This document shows, piece by piece, positions 26,598 through 34,188 of a DNA stretch of 64,000 bases; the stretch's first letter is position 1; the number at the start of each line of letters is the position of its first letter. The notes beneath the pieces are model-generated. The model saw only the letters and a list, made by a program, of their open reading frames with translations. It was not told where the DNA came from and did not search any database. The stretch comes from Ravibacter sp037191015. Lineage in GTDB: Bacteria > Bacteroidota > Bacteroidia > Cytophagales > Spirosomataceae. Location: contig JBBCKD010000015.1 in assembly GCA_037191015.1 (NCBI GenBank), forward strand, positions 124,001 through 188,000. The letters are read 5' to 3'. A program made the position numbers and the translations under genes.

Positions 26598-27293
26598 ATG
26601 CTTCATAAGACAAAGGGAATAGTTCTCAGCTACATCAGGTACAAGGAATCTTCGGTTATCGCGAAGGTATATACCGAAGCTTTCGGAATACAGTCCTACG
26701 TTGTGAGCGGCGTGCGGAGCAGTAAATCAAAAACAAATAAGATAGCCCTCTTCCAGCCTCTTACGCTGCTTGAGATGGTGGTTTATCATAAATCGAAATC
26801 CGACACCCTGCATCGGCTGTCGGAGATAAGGAACCTCTATCCGTTCCGGCAGCTGCCGTTTGACATGGTGAAGACATCGCTTGCGCTGTTTATAGCCGAA
26901 TTGCTCGGCAAATGCCTGAAGGAAGAAGAGCCGAATGAACCGCTTTTTAATTTCATCGAACAGGCGGTAGCAGAGCTGGATGGTTTGGAGGAAGGGTTGG
27001 AAAGCTACCACCTGGTATTGATGCGGCACCTGGCCGGGTACCTGGGCTTCGGTATCGACTCGGCTGCGGAATTTGTGGAAGGGTTGCGGGAGTACCGGTA
27101 TGCTTCTCTACCCGATGAAAACCAGAAAAAAGGGATTGAATTCCTGCTGAAAGGCGATTACAACAGTTTAAAGGCACTTGGTAAGGGCGTCAGGACAGCC
27201 CTGTTGTCCCAGATGCTTTTTTATTATCGAACGCATATGGAAAACTTCGGGGAAATGAAGTCGCTGGAAGTCCTGAAAGCAGTATTGAGATAG
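26598..27293 (+). CDS. recO: DNA repair protein RecO
   Basis: A 231-residue recombination mediator that helps RecR load RecA on SSB-coated DNA and anneals strands. The N-terminal OB-fold begins LHKTKGIVLSYIRYKESSVI, with AFGIQSYVVSGVRSSKSKTNKI and the KSKSDTLHRLSEI segment. The helical C-terminal domain includes YHLVLMRHLAGYLGFGID. The zinc-binding cysteines of some RecO proteins are absent, as in many Bacteroidota members. Normal length. A promoter for the next gene follows directly after its stop. Confidence 0.92.
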   Translation: MLHKTKGIVLSYIRYKESSVIAKVYTEAFGIQSYVVSGVRSSKSKTNKIALFQPLTLLEMVVYHKSKSDTLHRLSEIRNLYPFRQLPFDMVKTSLALFIAELLGKCLKEEEPNEPLFNFIEQAVAELDGLEEGLESYHLVLMRHLAGYLGFGIDSAAEFVEGLREYRYASLPDENQKKGIEFLLKGDYNSLKALGKGVRTALLSQMLFYYRTHMENFGEMKSLEVLKAVLR

Positions 27294-27295
27294 TT

Positions 27296-27328
27296 TTTGT
27301 ACTGCCAGGCACAATTTTGTTATATTTG
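27296..27328 (+). promoter_or_regulatory. Consensus Bacteroidota promoter
   Basis: TTTG (27296-27299), 21 nt, TATATTTG (27321-27328): an exact -33/-7 pair for the Bacteroidota primary sigma factor, 38 bp before the ATG of the secreted tandem-domain protein. Confidence 0.75.
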
Positions 27329-27366
27329 TTGTTGGTAATATTTAATTCACTCTAAAAGAGCCTGCC

Positions 27367-28074
27367 ATGAAATGGATTTTGTTGACTACCCTTTTATTCG
27401 GATTCACTTTGACATATGCCGGCGAGCTGGATGGCGCCTGGGCGATGCAGACGTCGGATGGCGAAAGCGTCACGATGATCATCAATGAGGATTACCTGGT
27501 AGTAGCGCTTTATGACTTGCCGGGCAAGAAGTTCGGATATACAGAAGGGGGGCGCTATACTTTGAAAGATAATGCGCTTTCCTACCTGTGCGAGTTTAAT
27601 TCCGAAGACGCCTCGACAGTGGGGCAGACTACTTCATGGCAGGTGGGGCTGAGCGGGAATTCACTTACCCTCTCCGGCGACAAAGGTACTTTTAAGTTCA
27701 ACAGGATAGACCGCGCGTCTGATCATGCCATGGCCGGTACCTGGCATATTACAGAGAGGGCGCAGGACGGGAAGGGCGAATTGATAAAGATACACCAGAC
27801 CGGTACCCGCAAGACATTGAAAATCCTGTCGGGCACCAGGTTCCAGTGGGTTGCGATCGATCCCGGAGCTAAAGGATTTTACGGAACGGGCGGAGGAACC
27901 TATACTGCAAAAGATGGTAAGTACACCGAAAACATCGAATTTTTCTCGCGTGACAACAGCCGGGTAGGCGCGTCGCTCAGCTTCGGCTGGAAGCTGGACA
28001 ACGGCCGGTGGGATCATTCAGGCAAGAGCAGCAAAGGAGATCCTATCCATGAGGTGTGGGAAAAGGTGAAATGA
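27367..28074 (+). CDS. Secreted protein with two tandem lipocalin-like domains
   Basis: A 235-residue exported protein with signal peptide 1-18 (LLFGFTLTYAGE). Two units of about 110 residues follow: GAWAMQTSDGESVTMIIN to KFNRID (about 22-116), and GTWHITERAQDGKGELIKIH to HEVWEKVK (about 124-235). Both share the order G-x-W, strand, FGYTEGGRYT versus FYGTGGGTYT, then E/F-F..D.S.VG.S.SW/FGWKL, so the gene arose by internal duplication. The fold is probably a small beta-barrel related to lipocalin-like secreted proteins. No ligand is known. It has its own promoter. Confidence 0.7.
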   Translation: MKWILLTTLLFGFTLTYAGELDGAWAMQTSDGESVTMIINEDYLVVALYDLPGKKFGYTEGGRYTLKDNALSYLCEFNSEDASTVGQTTSWQVGLSGNSLTLSGDKGTFKFNRIDRASDHAMAGTWHITERAQDGKGELIKIHQTGTRKTLKILSGTRFQWVAIDPGAKGFYGTGGGTYTAKDGKYTENIEFFSRDNSRVGASLSFGWKLDNGRWDHSGKSSKGDPIHEVWEKVK

Positions 28075-28075
28075 C

Positions 28076-28083
28076 TAACTTTG
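28076..28083 (+). promoter_or_regulatory. -7 element TAACTTTG
   Basis: TAACTTTG matches TAnnTTTG exactly, 20 bp before the ATG of the psi-like gene. No clear TTTG is present at the proper upstream distance, so this may be a weak or fortuitous site. Confidence 0.4.
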
Positions 28084-28102
28084 CTGTAAATCTTTTATAG
28101 CA

Positions 28103-28660
28103 ATGCCGCATCTCCCCTTTTACGCCTACCTGTTTGCTGACGAGGTTTTGTTTAAGCTTCCTGCCGGTGAACTGCGGCCGGGAAACACGGGACTTGCGGA
28201 AGAACCGTCGCCGCACCCTTCGGATATACCTGCGCTCCCTGCCGCCGGGCCGGCAGCTCCACCAGCAGGGATGTCCCCCTTTGCAAACCTGAAAACCAGG
28301 GTGCTGATATTGGTAAATACCTATGGCAAAGGGATCAAGCCTGAAGAACGGGCATTCCTGGGGAAAGTGCTGAAGGCCGTTCAATATGACTTCGAAAAGG
28401 TGGATTTGCTCGAGCTCGACAAGCTCGGATCCCCCGACGCGTCGGAGCTGCTTGCCGGCGGGGCGGCGGACTACGTGATGCTTTTCGGCATCAGGCCGGA
28501 GTCGGTAAACCTGGATATTGACCTGGAACTATACATTCCCCGGAACATAAAGGGAACCTGGTTCCTTTTATCGAACAGCCTGCTGCGCATCGAGATGGAA
28601 GAATCGAAAAGGCGTGATCTGTGGCAGGCCTTAAAGAAAATGTTTCTGGGCGGAGACTGA
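28103..28660 (+). CDS. Unknown protein with a DNA polymerase III psi (HolD)-like C-terminal part
   Basis: A 185-residue cytoplasmic protein. Residues 1-25 (LPFYAYLFADEVLFKLPAGE) are hydrophobic/aromatic, 26-60 a Pro/Ala linker, and 65-182 a globular alpha/beta domain. Its order RVLILVN, FLGKVLKAVQYDFEKVDLLE, YVMLFG, GTWFLLSNSLLRIE and KRRDLWQALKKMF parallels E. coli HolD (RLVMVAND, VLRALTVSPDQVLQLT, WRLG, QVASPALTDL, RAALWQQI). A GNAT gene follows, as rimI follows holD in E. coli. This rests on visual comparison only. If right, it would bind the clamp loader. Otherwise it is a conserved unknown. Confidence 0.5.
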   Translation: MPHLPFYAYLFADEVLFKLPAGELRPGNTGLAEEPSPHPSDIPALPAAGPAAPPAGMSPFANLKTRVLILVNTYGKGIKPEERAFLGKVLKAVQYDFEKVDLLELDKLGSPDASELLAGGAADYVMLFGIRPESVNLDIDLELYIPRNIKGTWFLLSNSLLRIEMEESKRRDLWQALKKMFLGGD

Positions 28661-28707
28661 TACTGTCGGTATACTGCCGGGAAGCTCCTGCTAAACTTCG
28701 GAAAAAT

Positions 28708-29235
28708 ATGCTCAAGAGTAAGAATATAAAACTCATTCCCTGTGACGATAACATTTTTGACGCTATCAAAATGGGTGATGAGGTGCTGGCCCAGGTGATA
28801 GGAGCGAATGTGCCCAAAAAATGGACTGAATTCAGGGATGCCTTCACACCTGCGTACAGGCGCTGGAAAGAGCACCCTCCTCTCAGGGACTGGTGGACTC
28901 ACCTGATCGTTCATTTGCCCGACAACCAGCTGATCGGATCATGCGGGTATAAGGGAGAGCCTGATGTGAACGGTACGGTCGAGATCGGGTACGAAATCAA
29001 AAGCTCCTACCGGAACCGGGGGTTTGGGAAAGAGGTGGCGCGGATACTTACCGAAAATGCCCTTGACAGTCGTATGGTGAAGCGCATTATCGCTCATACG
29101 CTCCCTTTGGAGAGCCCGTCGACTTCAGTGCTCCGGAGCACCGGCTTTACCATGGTCGAGGAAGTAAAGGATGATGCGGAGGGCCTGGTCTGGAAATGGG
29201 AGTATAAAGGGGAAAAGGGCAAAAAGCATGAATAG
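28708..29235 (+). CDS. GNAT family N-acetyltransferase
   Basis: A 175-residue acetyltransferase. The ATG at 28708 (MLKSKNIKLIPCDDN) is used because an upstream GTG in frame overlaps the previous gene. RimJ/RimL-type features are LIVHLPDNQLIGSCGYKG (beta2-3), NGTVEIGYEIKSSYRNRGFGKEVARILTEN, with acetyl-CoA loop RNRGFG, and VKRIIAHTLPLESPSTSVLRS followed by TGFTMVEE. The substrate is unknown; protein N-termini or small amines are possible. Lies 47 bp behind the psi-like gene and is probably in one transcript with it. Confidence 0.85.
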   Translation: MLKSKNIKLIPCDDNIFDAIKMGDEVLAQVIGANVPKKWTEFRDAFTPAYRRWKEHPPLRDWWTHLIVHLPDNQLIGSCGYKGEPDVNGTVEIGYEIKSSYRNRGFGKEVARILTENALDSRMVKRIIAHTLPLESPSTSVLRSTGFTMVEEVKDDAEGLVWKWEYKGEKGKKHE

Positions 29236-29323
29236 ACATTTCCAGGTTTTTTTGTTCAAGAAAATACCTATATATTGCTATATGATGGAAAAACATTCGT
29301 AATAGCAAGAACAAATTATTTAT

Positions 29324-31033
29324 ATGCCTAATCCAAACGTTGACCTTCCCTGGCTAAAGAATTACCCGGAGGGGGTTCCTGCCGAAATTAATCCCGACGC
29401 CTATCCCTCGCTTATTGAATTGTTTGAAGAGTCTGCCGAAAAGTATGCAGGGCAGGTTGCCTACTCTAACATGGGGAAAACAATGACCTATGCCGAGCTA
29501 GATACCTATTCAAAGAACTTTGCGGCTTATCTGCAGTTAATCGGTCTGAAAAAAGGAGACAGGATCGCCATCCAGTCGCCCAATGTCCTGCAATTTCCCG
29601 TAGCGCTGTTCGGGTCGATCAGGGCGGGCCTGGTCATAGTGAATACGAACCCTTTGTACACACCGAGGGAAATGCTCCACCAGTTTAAGGATTCGGGCGC
29701 CAAGGCAATTTTCATCCTGGCCAATTTTGCCGCAAACCTTGAAACCATACTTCCGCAAACCGATATCGAGCACGTGATTGTTTCGAAAATGGGGGATATG
29801 CTGGGTGCGTTAAAGGGGTTTGTCGTCAATTTTGTAGTAAAGAATATCAAGAAATTGGTACCGGAGTACCATATTCCGGGCGCTGTACCTTTCAATGAAG
29901 CGCTCAAGATAGGAGAAGGGGCAACTTATCGCCGCCCGGCTGTTACGGGCCTGGATCCGGCCTTTATCCAATATACCGGGGGTACTACGGGAATTTCAAA
30001 AGGCGCGCTCCTCTCGAACAGGAACATGATAGCGAACGTGGAGGGCATAGATGTATGGTTCCGCTCTAAAATAAAGAATTTAGAGGCGGAAAGCCCGATG
30101 ATCGTCGTTGCGGCCCTGCCCCTGTACCACGTTTTTGCCCTGACGGTCAACGGGTTGTCGTGCCTGAAATGGGGAGCGCATAACCTGCTTATTACCAACC
30201 CGCGGGACCTGCCCGGGTTTATAAAAGAGTTGAAAAAGCATAAAGTTGAGATCTTCCCGGGGCTTAATACCCTGTTTAACGGGTTGATGAACCAGCCGGA
30301 TTTCAAGGACATAGACTTCAGCAGGCTGCAGATCAGCATAGCCGGTGGAATGGCGCTTCAGAAAGTGGTTGGGGAAAGATGGGAAAAGCTGACCGGCTGC
30401 CCCCTGGTGGAAGGCTACGGGCTTTCGGAGACTTCGCCGGTGCTGTCGGTGAGCCCGCTCGACGGCAACCACAGGCAGGGAACTATCGGCATCCCGTTCC
30501 CGAGCACGGAGATGCGGATCAGGACCGAAGACGAGAAGTGGGCTCCCCTCGGCGAACGCGGAGAGATTTGCGCCAAAGGACCACAGATCATGCTGGGTTA
30601 TTACAATCGTCCTGACGAAACCGCCAAAGTGATTTTCGAGGATGAAGGCGGCAGATGGTTCCGGACAGGCGATATCGGGGTAGAGGAGGAAGGAGGCTTT
30701 TTCCGTATCGTTGACCGTAAAAAGGATATGATCCTGGTTTCGGGCTTTAACGTGTACCCCAATGAAGTGGAGGATGTGGTATCGAGGATGGATGGAGTGC
30801 TCGAGGTAGCCTGCATAGGAGTGCCTGACGAAAAAACGACAGAGGCCGTCAAGCTGTTTGTCGTCAAAAAGGATCCCGATCTGACTGCAGAAAAGGTCAG
30901 GGCGTACTGTAAACAGAACCTTACCGCCTATAAATGTCCCAAGCAGGTTGAGTTCAGAGATGAGCTTCCCAAGAGTAACGTAGGCAAGATCCTCCGCAAA
31001 AATCTGAGAGACGAGGAACAGGCCGGGAAGTGA
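29324..31033 (+). CDS. fadD: Long-chain fatty acid--CoA ligase
   Basis: A 569-residue adenylate-forming enzyme that activates fatty acids with ATP and CoA for beta-oxidation or lipid synthesis. ATP/AMP motif YTGGTTGISKGALLSN begins at residue 217. Also present are EGYGLSETSPVLSVSP, GEICAKGPQIMLGYYNRP, the hinge and ATP motif WFRTGDIGVEEEGGFFRI, VDRKKDMILVSGFNVYPNEV and the C-terminal catalytic Lys in PKSNVGKILRKNL. The MAYAEL-type start (GKTMTYAELDTYSKNFAAYL) matches FadD. Monocistronic with its own terminator. Confidence 0.92.
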   Translation: MPNPNVDLPWLKNYPEGVPAEINPDAYPSLIELFEESAEKYAGQVAYSNMGKTMTYAELDTYSKNFAAYLQLIGLKKGDRIAIQSPNVLQFPVALFGSIRAGLVIVNTNPLYTPREMLHQFKDSGAKAIFILANFAANLETILPQTDIEHVIVSKMGDMLGALKGFVVNFVVKNIKKLVPEYHIPGAVPFNEALKIGEGATYRRPAVTGLDPAFIQYTGGTTGISKGALLSNRNMIANVEGIDVWFRSKIKNLEAESPMIVVAALPLYHVFALTVNGLSCLKWGAHNLLITNPRDLPGFIKELKKHKVEIFPGLNTLFNGLMNQPDFKDIDFSRLQISIAGGMALQKVVGERWEKLTGCPLVEGYGLSETSPVLSVSPLDGNHRQGTIGIPFPSTEMRIRTEDEKWAPLGERGEICAKGPQIMLGYYNRPDETAKVIFEDEGGRWFRTGDIGVEEEGGFFRIVDRKKDMILVSGFNVYPNEVEDVVSRMDGVLEVACIGVPDEKTTEAVKLFVVKKDPDLTAEKVRAYCKQNLTAYKCPKQVEFRDELPKSNVGKILRKNLRDEEQAGK

Positions 31034-31060
31034 CCCGTAAGCAGGTAAACCAGCAAATAC

Positions 31061-31096
31061 ATACGTTCCGGAGAGGCATCCGGAACGTATTTTTTG
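31061..31096 (+). terminator. Rho-independent terminator after fadD
   Basis: An 11-bp perfect stem (atacgttccgg / ccggaacgtat) with an 8-base loop is followed by tttttgt, 27 bp downstream of the fadD stop. Confidence 0.9.
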
Positions 31097-31200
31097 TATA
31101 TTGTACTCCCTTTCCGGGTTAGCTCCTGTGGACAGGAGCCCGGATTCTTCCTCTAAGTCGCTTGGAATGTGGATGTTACTTTTACCTAAAATGGAGTTAT

Positions 31201-31944
31201 ATGACAACGTTTCGTAAAAACCTCGTATTAGTTCACGGACATGGAGTAGATGAGTCGATCTGGGATTCGATAGCGCCCTTGCTGAGCGAAACCTATACGG
31301 TTATCCGTCCGAATCTCTCGCTTCTGACAAACTGCAGCACGATAGAAGCTTATGCAGAAGAGTTATATGATTTTTTAACAAATGCCGGCATCCGGAAATG
31401 CACTATTATCGGGCATTCGATGGGAGGCTATATCGGCCTGGCATTGGCGGAGAAATACCCGGATATGATCGAGGGCTTCGGCCTGTTTCATTCCCTGGCC
31501 TATGCAGATGACGACGCGAAGAAAGAACAGCGCAACAAGATGATCGTCTTGCTGCGTGAGAAGGGGGCCTCCGATTTTATACGCCTGACCGGCGCCAATA
31601 TGTTCGGAAAGCGGTACCGGAAGTACCGGGCCGAAAAAGTAAGGCAGCATGTCAGTCATTTTTCGGAGCTTCCTGCCGAAGCGCTTGCCGTGGGGGTAGA
31701 GGCCATCCGTGACCGGCCGGATCGTACCAAAGTGCTGGAAGATCTGAAAGTGCCCCTCCTGCTGATAGTGGGGATGGAGGATGTGTTGATGCCGTTTGAG
31801 AAAGTGATAGAAATGGCCACCTATCCTAAGGTTGCTTACCCGTTTATTCTTTCCGATTCAGGACATATGGGCATGGTGGAAAGGACAGACACGACAGTAA
31901 AGATCCTCAGGTGGTACCTGGAGAAGATATACCAGGGAAACTGA
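31201..31944 (+). CDS. Alpha/beta hydrolase
   Basis: A 247-residue cytoplasmic hydrolase. ATG 31201 is preferred; an in-frame TTG at 31162 would add 13 atypical residues. It has LVLVHGHGVDESIWDSIAP with the oxyanion loop HGHG, the nucleophile elbow IIGHSMGGYIGLALAEKYP (Ser in GHSMGG), the acid in LLLIVGMEDVLMPFEK, and the His in LSDSGHMGMVER, so a full triad. It is close to the MenH/haloperoxidase/esterase group. Substrate unknown. It precedes the lipase-like lipoprotein gene by 46 bp. Confidence 0.87.
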   Translation: MTTFRKNLVLVHGHGVDESIWDSIAPLLSETYTVIRPNLSLLTNCSTIEAYAEELYDFLTNAGIRKCTIIGHSMGGYIGLALAEKYPDMIEGFGLFHSLAYADDDAKKEQRNKMIVLLREKGASDFIRLTGANMFGKRYRKYRAEKVRQHVSHFSELPAEALAVGVEAIRDRPDRTKVLEDLKVPLLLIVGMEDVLMPFEKVIEMATYPKVAYPFILSDSGHMGMVERTDTTVKILRWYLEKIYQGN

Positions 31945-31990
31945 CGGCCGCCTGCCTTTAGCCGGATCAACTCCTCAAATAGCAATTCAA

Positions 31991-33193
31991 ATGTCTGTCT
32001 CTCTGATTTTTTTTCAAAAATTCCGGGCTTTGGGCCTGGCGCTGCTTTTTTCCGTCCTTTTATTCAGCTGCCGCGAAAATTCCGATCCTCTACCGCAGGA
32101 AGATCAGCACCTGGTGGAAGCTACGGCTATGGGGGAAATTTCCCGCGAGCAGATCGTAGCGGCTGCAAACAAAATTATTCCCGGTCTGGGCAATGTCGTG
32201 CAAACCGGGGTAAAGCTTTACAGGGTCACTTATAAAACGACGAATGTTGACGGAACGGAAATCGTCGCTTCGGGGGCCATTGTCGTTCCTTTAGGCGATA
32301 AGCAATACCCGATGCTGAGCGTCCAGCACGGCACTATCTGGGATGATGCGTCGGCTCCTTCCAATTTTTCTTCCGGAACCGAAGTGACCGAGTTCGGCGG
32401 CATTTTTGCCGCACTCGGGTATATCGCTGTCTTCCCGGATTATATCGGATACGGATCTTCGAAGCATCTCCCGCATCCCTATGAGCACCGGGAGAGCCTT
32501 GCGACTGCCTGCCTGGATATGCTGCGGGCCGCGAAAGAGCTTGCTGCGAAATCAAACGAATATAAGTGGAATAACAAGCTGTATATCTCCGGGTTCTCTG
32601 AAGGCGGGTATGCCACTTTAAGCCTCCAGAAGATGTTGGAGGAGGATGCTGCCGGAGAGTTCGACCTCAGGGCTTCTACCTGCGGTGCGGGAGCCTATAA
32701 CAAAACGGCCTTTATGAAGCACCTGATCAATAACCCGACCCACGGTATTGCATCGTATAACCGGTCTTATCTCTGGGTGGTCCTGAGCTATAACCGGATC
32801 TATAATCTCAACTACCCGGTATCCCATTTTTTTAAAGAGCCTTTTGCATCGGAAATTGAAAAGCAGCAGTATAGGGCCGACCTGAAAGGAAGCTTTGACG
32901 GTATGTTGAAAAGTGAGTTTGCCAAAGGTATAAATGACGGGAGCGAGAAAGAGTTTATAGCCGCAATTGCCGACAACGACCTGCTTGACTGGAAACCCGT
33001 AACCCCCACGCAGCTGTATCACGGCACGGCCGATGAGCTGGTTTTTTACTTTAATTCGGAGACGGCCTACCAGTCCATGAAAGCCAAAGGCGCTACGCAG
33101 CTGGAGCTCAAAACGCTTGAAGGGAAGACCCATTCTACGGCTGTAGCGGACTACCTGGTCGGGACTTATTCTTTTTTTAATTCAAAGCCTTGA
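31991..33193 (+). CDS. Lipase-like alpha/beta hydrolase lipoprotein
   Basis: A 400-residue lipid-anchored esterase or lipase. The signal sequence ends in VLLFSC (Cys about 27). It resembles secretory lipases: YPMLSVQHGTIWDDASAPSN, GYIAVFPDYIGYGSSKHLPH, then YISGFSEGGYATLSLQKML with the nucleophile in GFSEGG, the acid in QLYHGTADELVFYFNSE and the His in LEGKTHSTAV. An insertion (about 235-305) rich in Tyr/Asn forms a lid-like region. Likely outer-membrane or periplasmic; substrate unknown. The second of two hydrolase genes; cysM follows after its own promoter. Confidence 0.85.
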   Translation: MSVSLIFFQKFRALGLALLFSVLLFSCRENSDPLPQEDQHLVEATAMGEISREQIVAAANKIIPGLGNVVQTGVKLYRVTYKTTNVDGTEIVASGAIVVPLGDKQYPMLSVQHGTIWDDASAPSNFSSGTEVTEFGGIFAALGYIAVFPDYIGYGSSKHLPHPYEHRESLATACLDMLRAAKELAAKSNEYKWNNKLYISGFSEGGYATLSLQKMLEEDAAGEFDLRASTCGAGAYNKTAFMKHLINNPTHGIASYNRSYLWVVLSYNRIYNLNYPVSHFFKEPFASEIEKQQYRADLKGSFDGMLKSEFAKGINDGSEKEFIAAIADNDLLDWKPVTPTQLYHGTADELVFYFNSETAYQSMKAKGATQLELKTLEGKTHSTAVADYLVGTYSFFNSKP

Positions 33194-33214
33194 TTTACAG
33201 GAAAGATTAGTCCT

Positions 33215-33242
33215 TATATTTGTCTTGGTTAAATTATATTTG
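33215..33242 (+). promoter_or_regulatory. Two TATATTTG boxes ahead of cysM
   Basis: Exact matches to TAnnTTTG occur at 33215-33222 and 33235-33242. For the first, a TTG 22 nt upstream gives a plausible -33 partner. The second lies only 5 bp before the ATG at 33248 and is unlikely to drive cysM. Confidence 0.5.
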
Positions 33243-33247
33243 AATAA

Positions 33248-34120
33248 ATGTCCCGATTACTTGATCTCATAGGAAATACCCCTTTGGTGGAGCTGACCAG
33301 GCTCAATCCCAATCCTGAAGTAAAGCTGCTGGCGAAGCTTGAGGGCGACAATCCCGGCGGCAGCGTCAAAGACCGTACTGCCTACTATATGGTAAAGGGG
33401 GCTATCGAACGGGGGGAACTGAAGCCCGGGATGAAGCTTATCGAGGCGACCAGCGGGAACACCGGTATCGCGCTGGCGATGATAGCGGGGCTTTTCGATA
33501 TCGAGATGGAGCTGGTGATGCCCGCTACTTCCACGCGCGAACGTATTCTGACGATGGAAGCCTACGGGGCGAAGGTCACCCTGGAGGAATCGATGGAGGC
33601 GGCGAGGGATTCCGCCCTGGAAAAGGCGGCAAAAGGAGATTATTTAATACTCAACCAGTTTGCGAACCCCGACAACTGGCGTGCCCATTATGAAACGACC
33701 GGGCCCGAGATATGGCGGGACACGGACGGGGAGATCACGCATTTTGTATCGTCGATGGGAACCACCGGCACTATTATGGGCTGCTCCAGGTTTTTGAAAG
33801 AGCAGAATCCCGGTGTAAGGATCGTAGGCTGCCAGCCTAAGGACGGAGCCAGCATCCCCGGTATCCGGAAGTGGCCCGTCGAGTACCTGCCCGCTATTTT
33901 TGAAAGGGAGCGGGTCGACGAGGTGGTGGAGGTTTCCGAGAATGATGCCGTCTCCACTACCCGTATGCTTGCGAGACAGGAAGGCTTATTTGCCGGTATG
34001 AGCAGCGGGGGAGCTGCTTTTGCTGCTATCGAAGTCGTAAAACGTATCGAAAGCGGTACGGTGGTCTTCGTGGTTTGCGACCGGGGTGACAGGTATCTGT
34101 CAAGTGATTTGTTTGGATAG
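33248..34120 (+). CDS. cysM: Cysteine synthase B (O-acetylserine/O-phosphoserine sulfhydrylase)
   Basis: A 290-residue PLP enzyme of beta family fold type II that makes cysteine from an activated serine and sulfide or thiosulfate. The PLP Lys is K41 in PGGSVKDRTAYYM, the substrate loop TSGNTG is at 68-73, and VSSMGTTGTIMGCSRFL is the phosphate-binding stretch. The short length and IGCQPKDG-like segment (VGCQPKDGASIPGIRKWP) favour CysM over CysK. No serine acetyltransferase gene is nearby. It seems transcribed alone from the TATATTTG promoter. Confidence 0.93.
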   Translation: MSRLLDLIGNTPLVELTRLNPNPEVKLLAKLEGDNPGGSVKDRTAYYMVKGAIERGELKPGMKLIEATSGNTGIALAMIAGLFDIEMELVMPATSTRERILTMEAYGAKVTLEESMEAARDSALEKAAKGDYLILNQFANPDNWRAHYETTGPEIWRDTDGEITHFVSSMGTTGTIMGCSRFLKEQNPGVRIVGCQPKDGASIPGIRKWPVEYLPAIFERERVDEVVEVSENDAVSTTRMLARQEGLFAGMSSGGAAFAAIEVVKRIESGTVVFVVCDRGDRYLSSDLFG

Positions 34121-34188
34121 AAGAGGTACCTGTTTTACGCGGGCCTCTGAAAGCAAATGTTTCCGGTAGGAAATTATAGGACGAAAGA

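Noticed and set aside
28621..28707. GTG start adding 29 residues to the GNAT protein
   Set aside because: It overlaps the psi-like gene by 40 bp and adds residues unlike any GNAT N-terminus.
30080..31207. 375-codon open frame on the minus strand
   Set aside because: It is antisense to fadD and crosses its terminator; no family features.
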